This document shows, one piece after another, positions 22,004-25,537 of a DNA stretch of 25,537 bases. The stretch lies in assembly GCA_033722075.1 (NCBI GenBank), contig JAWVZU010000018.1, forward strand, positions 1 through 25,537. The letters run 5' to 3'. The position numbers were made by a program, and so were the translations under genes. This DNA is from JAWVZU01 sp033722075 (GTDB taxonomy: Bacteria; Pseudomonadota; Gammaproteobacteria; Xanthomonadales; SZUA-38). A model generated the notes under the pieces. That model saw only the letters and a program-made list of their open reading frames with translations. It did no database searches and was not told where the DNA came from. How positions within the stretch are numbered: position 1 is the stretch's first letter; the number at the start of each line of letters is the position of its first letter.

Positions 22004-23470
22004 TCAATCCCCGATGGTCACATCGACTCCCTTGATCCGATGCGGCACCTCGGGTTCCAGGGCCAATCCGATCACGACCACTCCGCGAGCCGACTCGAGG
22101 ACGACTTCGACCCCTTCCGGCGAGGGTCTGGCCCCGCGCACCTCGAACGCGCCTATGTCATCCCGCATGCGGTCGAACAGGCCGAGCAACCGATCAACAC
22201 CATTGCGCTCTACGAGACCCGGTTCGAAACCCTTGTCTATGAACTTTTGCCGATAGGTCGCGTCGTCGGTAGTGATCGCTTCCAGCATTTCGGCTGCCCG
22301 TTGGCCCCGGTGACTGCCGGGGAGCTGCCATTTCGCGGCCAGCGACCCCTCCGCGGCCGGAGGGCCCTCCCCCGCCCCCACCAACGGCGCGGGTTCCGGC
22401 GGGAAGCTCACCGACTCTCCGGCAAACAGGATCTCGGCAAGCGGCCGCGCCATGTCCTTTATGCGCCGGTCGTGGCTGGTGGTCCAGAGATAGATCACGA
22501 CATCGCCTTCTGGAAAGCGCAGGTAGTCAGCGAAGAAGTAGGGATTGCCGCCGTTGTGGGCCACCATCTCGCCCCAGGGGGTCGGCTCGATAGACCAGCC
22601 GTAGCCATACCAGGTGCCGCCGCCCTCATCGGCGTGCCGCCCGTACATGAGCGCCTTGGACTCATCCGAGAGAATCTCATCGCCCTGCAGTGCCCGGTGC
22701 CAGCGGTACATGTCCCCGAGGGTGCTGTGAATGCCGCCGTTGCCCAGCAGGTGCCATCCGGGTCCGCCGTCCTTGATCGCGCGCTCATAGACGGTTCCCC
22801 AGTTCTCCCCATCCCGGGTGGCCCCATGTGCCAGGCGTTCCGGCGCCCAGGCGGGCAGCACATAGCCCGTATCACTCATGCCCGCCGGCTCGAATAGGTT
22901 GGCGCGGAGATATTCCTCGTAGCGCTGGCCGCTGACCAGCTCGAGAATTGCGGCAGCCAGGCTAAACCCGACATTCGAGTACTCGTACGCAGTTCCCGGA
23001 TCGAAGTCCAACGGGACTGCCATGGCTCTGCGGACAAATTCGTCCCGACCGACGCGTTCGCGATCGTCACCGATGGCTCCCGGAAAACCCCCTTGATGGC
23101 TCAGCAGGTGATGGACGGTGATGCCCGCCTTGTCTTCCGGCACGTCGGCGAAGTAGCGGCTGAGCGAATCGTCGAGGTCGATATCACCGGCTTCGACCAG
23201 CTGCAGAATCGCTGCCGCGGTGAACTGCTTGGTGATCGATCCGGTCGTCGCCACCGTATCCGGCCTGACCGGTTCATCGCTCCCGGGGACCCGACGGCCG
23301 GCAGCGCGTTCGAGGAGGATCTCGTCGCCGCGAGCCACCAGCACACCGCCGGTGAATCCGGCGGCTTCGGCAGCATCCACGTAATCGTTCAAGACGTCTC
23401 CCTGGCCCGTAGCCGAACTCGTTGCGACCGCTGCCGCCAGAAACAGGTTGATCAAGAGGGCTTGCATCAT
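22004..23470 (-). CDS. Serine hydrolase, beta-lactamase/PBP-like (class C fold)
   Basis: An exported protein of the beta-lactamase/D-alanyl-D-alanine peptidase superfamily (488 aa). The start at 23470 has a GGAG six bases upstream; the protein opens with a signal peptide (MMQALLINLFLAAAVATSSA). Active-site motifs are S-I-T-K at 78-81 (nucleophile Ser78, Lys81), Y-S-N at 164-166, and H-N-G at 305-307 in the place of the KTG triad. HNG/HTG at this site is common in esterase or peptidase members rather than true beta-lactamases. The C-terminal 150 residues form an extra domain of unknown role. The substrate could be a peptidoglycan peptide, D-amino peptide or ester. It is the first gene of the operon with the response regulator and kinase. 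Confidence 0.92.
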   Translation of the reverse strand: MMQALLINLFLAAAVATSSATGQGDVLNDYVDAAEAAGFTGGVLVARGDEILLERAAGRRVPGSDEPVRPDTVATTGSITKQFTAAAILQLVEAGDIDLDDSLSRYFADVPEDKAGITVHHLLSHQGGFPGAIGDDRERVGRDEFVRRAMAVPLDFDPGTAYEYSNVGFSLAAAILELVSGQRYEEYLRANLFEPAGMSDTGYVLPAWAPERLAHGATRDGENWGTVYERAIKDGGPGWHLLGNGGIHSTLGDMYRWHRALQGDEILSDESKALMYGRHADEGGGTWYGYGWSIEPTPWGEMVAHNGGNPYFFADYLRFPEGDVVIYLWTTSHDRRIKDMARPLAEILFAGESVSFPPEPAPLVGAGEGPPAAEGSLAAKWQLPGSHRGQRAAEMLEAITTDDATYRQKFIDKGFEPGLVERNGVDRLLGLFDRMRDDIGAFEVRGARPSPEGVEVVLESARGVVVIGLALEPEVPHRIKGVDVTIGD

Positions 23471-23494
23471 TTCCAACTCCACTTCACCGGCGCT

Positions 23495-23500
23495 TAGAAT
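23495..23500 (+). promoter_or_regulatory. Candidate -10 box of the TolC-fusion gene
   Basis: TAGAAT (five of six matches) lies 44 bases before the ATG, in the 74-base region shared with the divergent serine hydrolase gene. The -35 region is poor, which would suit an activated promoter. Confidence 0.35.
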
Positions 23501-23510
23501 GGTCCGAAGG

Positions 23511-23528
23511 TTTGAAGCAGTTATGAAG
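23511..23528. promoter_or_regulatory. Direct repeat with 11-bp period, possible response-regulator site
   Basis: TTTGAAG at 23511-23517 and TATGAAG at 23522-23528 differ at one base and are separated by four bases, giving a centre-to-centre distance of 11 bp. OmpR-family regulators typically bind tandem half-sites at this spacing. A third GAAG occurs at 23506. It sits downstream of the TolC-fusion -10 candidate. Confidence 0.3.
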
Positions 23529-23544
23529 TCCCTGGGGGCATTCG

Positions 23545-25537
23545 ATGGCCGAGGTCATGACGTATGGGCGGCGACTGCGGTTCGCGCTGTCTTTGGCGAC
23601 GCTCCTGTGCGCCTTGCCCCTGGGGGCCGGCACTGCGAAACCGATCACGATCGGCTTGATCGGCGACGGGGTCCCGATCGGTCAGCTGGCCGAGCTCGAG
23701 CAGACCTTCCTGGAGGAAATCGAGGCCCTGACCCGCGGCGAGTTCGAGCTCCGGATCAAGCGCTTCTACGGTGATTGGTCCGCTGCAAGCATTCGCGACG
23801 CTTACGAGGCCGCGGTGGCCGACACGGAGGTGGACCTGATCCTTGGTCTCGGTATCGCAACCGACCAGCTGCTGGTCGGCCGAGAGGCGTTTCCCAAGCC
23901 GACTTTCCTGCCGCTGGTCCTCGACGGACAACTGCTGAATGCGCCGATAGCGGGGGACCGGAGCGGCAAGCGCAACCTCAATTACCTGACCGACCGGATG
24001 GACTTCGATGAGCATCTCCGGGCACTGCAGCGGGTCGTCCCATTCCAGTCCGTTGCCCTGGTGGTGGATGCCATCGTCTTCGAAGCGGCGCCCGAGCTGG
24101 CAGCAGAGGCACGCCGGCTGGCGGCCGGCCTCGGCGTTGATCTGAGCTTCGCGCTTCATCATGGCGACGGTGACGACCCGCTTGACCAGCTCGAGTCCGG
24201 CCTCGATGCCGCAATCGTCAGCGCGCTGCCCCGCATGCCGCCGGAGGAGTTCGACCGGATGCTGGAACGTTTAGTCGATCGTGGCCTTCCGGCGTTCGGG
24301 CTCACGGGGGGTCGCGCGTCGGTTGCCCGTGGACTGCTCGCATCCGACGCCGTGGCCGCCGACATGACCCGCCTGGCCCGCCGCAACGCACTGAACGTAC
24401 AGGCTTTCTTGCTCGGTGAACGTACCCAGGATCAACCGGTGTTGTTCGAGGGCAAGCGGGAACTCACAATCAATATGGAGGTGGCGCGGAGAATCGGGGT
24501 TTCCCCCCGCTTCGACGTGCTCAGCGAGGCGGTCCTGCTGAACGAAGAACCGGTGCCCCAGGGGCCGGTCTACGCACTCGACAGCGCTGCACGACTTGCA
24601 GTGACCGAAAATCTGGACCTGCTGGCGGAACAGCGCGGGGTTGAAGCAGGCAACCAATCTGTGTCCATTGCGCGAGCCAACCTCCTGCCCCGGCTGTCGC
24701 TGAACGCGTCCCACCGACGCCGGGATGTGTCCCCGCTGGTCGAAGCCGGCCAGGTTGCCGAACGAAGCGCCGACGCCGCTCTTAGTCTCAGCCAGCCGAT
24801 CTACGTCGACGACCTGTGGGCCAACCGGCAGATCCAGGAACAGGTCCAGCTCAGCCGGGAACAGGCCTACGAACAGCTTCGCCTCGACATCATCCAGTCA
24901 ACGACCGTGTCGTTTCTCAATGTGCTCCGCGCCCAGACCCAGCTCCGCATCCTCCAGGACAACCTGAACCTGACGCGAACCAACCTCGAGCTGGCCCGCG
25001 ACCGGGTGCGGGTGGGTTCCAGTTCACCGGCCGACATCTACCGCTGGGAGAGCCGGCTGGCGAACGCTCGCTCCGATGTTCTGGCGGGCCGGTCCACCCT
25101 GGACCGGGCGCGCGAGGCCTTGAACCGGATTCTCAATCGCCCGCTTCGCGAGCAGTTCCAGCTTGTCGCGCCCACCGTCGAAACGCCGCTCGTCTTCACC
25201 GAGGCGGAGTTCAACCGATTGGTGGACAACCCGCGCACCTGGGGGTTCTTCATCGATTTCATGGTCGAGAACGGTCTGGAGAGCTCGCCGGAACTCGCCC
25301 AGCTGGATGCCCTGATCGACGCGAAGACGCGGGAAGTCACCAACCTGCGCCGCGACTTCTGGCTGCCGGATGTGACCCTCTCGGGGCAGTACTCGGACAA
25401 TTTGAGCCAGTCCGGCGTGGGTTCGGGCCCGCCTTTCGAGAACGAGGACGACTGGATCCTGACGCTGAACGCCTCGCTCCCGCTGTTCGCCGGCGGGGCC
25501 CGCAGGGCGGCCGTCTCGCGAGCCGACCTCGAGCTCG
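23545..25537 (+). CDS. Periplasmic binding-protein domain fused to TolC-family outer membrane channel (partial)
   Basis: The frame stays open from the ATG at 23545 (GGGGG six bases upstream) to the window end: 664 codons without a stop, 3' end missing. Residues 1-30 form a signal peptide. Residues about 33-335 resemble an ABC-type substrate-binding domain of the TrpX/ABC_sub_bind kind. It opens with a first beta-strand ITIGLIGDG; VDLILGLGIATDQLL, PTFLPLVLDG and VALVVDAIVFEAA follow, and the closing block is FEGKRELTINMEVARRIGVS. From about 343 onwards the protein is an outer membrane efflux (TolC/OEP) domain. It begins YALDSAARLAVTENLDLLAEQ, then has LLPRLSLNAS, LDIIQSTTVSFLNVLRAQTQL, LARDRVRVGSSSPADIYRWES, and the start of the second half (LESSPELAQLDALIDA, LPDVTLSGQYSDN). 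No translocase gene is visible; it may lie beyond the window. Confidence 0.85.
   Translation, partial: MAEVMTYGRRLRFALSLATLLCALPLGAGTAKPITIGLIGDGVPIGQLAELEQTFLEEIEALTRGEFELRIKRFYGDWSAASIRDAYEAAVADTEVDLILGLGIATDQLLVGREAFPKPTFLPLVLDGQLLNAPIAGDRSGKRNLNYLTDRMDFDEHLRALQRVVPFQSVALVVDAIVFEAAPELAAEARRLAAGLGVDLSFALHHGDGDDPLDQLESGLDAAIVSALPRMPPEEFDRMLERLVDRGLPAFGLTGGRASVARGLLASDAVAADMTRLARRNALNVQAFLLGERTQDQPVLFEGKRELTINMEVARRIGVSPRFDVLSEAVLLNEEPVPQGPVYALDSAARLAVTENLDLLAEQRGVEAGNQSVSIARANLLPRLSLNASHRRRDVSPLVEAGQVAERSADAALSLSQPIYVDDLWANRQIQEQVQLSREQAYEQLRLDIIQSTTVSFLNVLRAQTQLRILQDNLNLTRTNLELARDRVRVGSSSPADIYRWESRLANARSDVLAGRSTLDRAREALNRILNRPLREQFQLVAPTVETPLVFTEAEFNRLVDNPRTWGFFIDFMVENGLESSPELAQLDALIDAKTREVTNLRRDFWLPDVTLSGQYSDNLSQSGVGSGPPFENEDDWILTLNASLPLFAGGARRAAVSRADLEL

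Overview
The window looks like a chromosomal segment of a high-GC, Gram-negative gammaproteobacterium. The conserved order leuS-lptE-holA-nadD-rsfS-rlmH, the lipid A/Kdo genes (lpxL-like, waaA), DUF2333 and DUF3379 proteins, and a pyrophosphate-type phosphofructokinase would fit a Xanthomonadales/Chromatiales-like lineage (for example Wenzhouxiangella relatives). That placement is inference, not a database result. I see no tRNA, rRNA, insertion sequence, CRISPR array or phage genes.

Layout. 1-4412: a conserved uncharacterised protein, a small membrane protein, a membrane-anchored alpha/beta hydrolase, and a minus-strand pair in which a WYL regulator is translationally coupled to a PhoD-like lipoprotein. 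4499-10146: a compact plus-strand housekeeping operon for leucyl-tRNA charging, LPS export, the replication clamp loader, NAD synthesis and ribosome maturation, joined by 4-base overlaps. 10161-12474: divergent lipid A acyltransferase and Kdo transferase genes. 12498-13885: a Pcm-family methyltransferase and an ECF sigma factor behind a good sigma-70 promoter. 13958-17516: DUF2333, PPi-type phosphofructokinase, a DUF3379 anti-sigma candidate and an unknown 132-residue protein. 17586-19873: a CheY-like protein, a frameshifted Hsp20 remnant with its terminator, a 62-residue membrane protein and an ankyrin protein. 19878-23470: a minus-strand operon of serine hydrolase, OmpR-family regulator and histidine kinase. 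23545-end: a divergent gene, cut by the window edge, fusing a periplasmic substrate-binding domain to a TolC-type outer membrane channel.

The most unusual part is the right end. A binding-protein/TolC fusion is transcribed away from a serine hydrolase and two-component system, and a short 11-bp-period direct repeat lies in the shared intergenic region. This looks like a candidate envelope-sensing and export module. Second-tier points are the Hsp20 remnant, the physical separation of the ECF sigma factor from the DUF3379 protein, and the WYL/PhoD pair.
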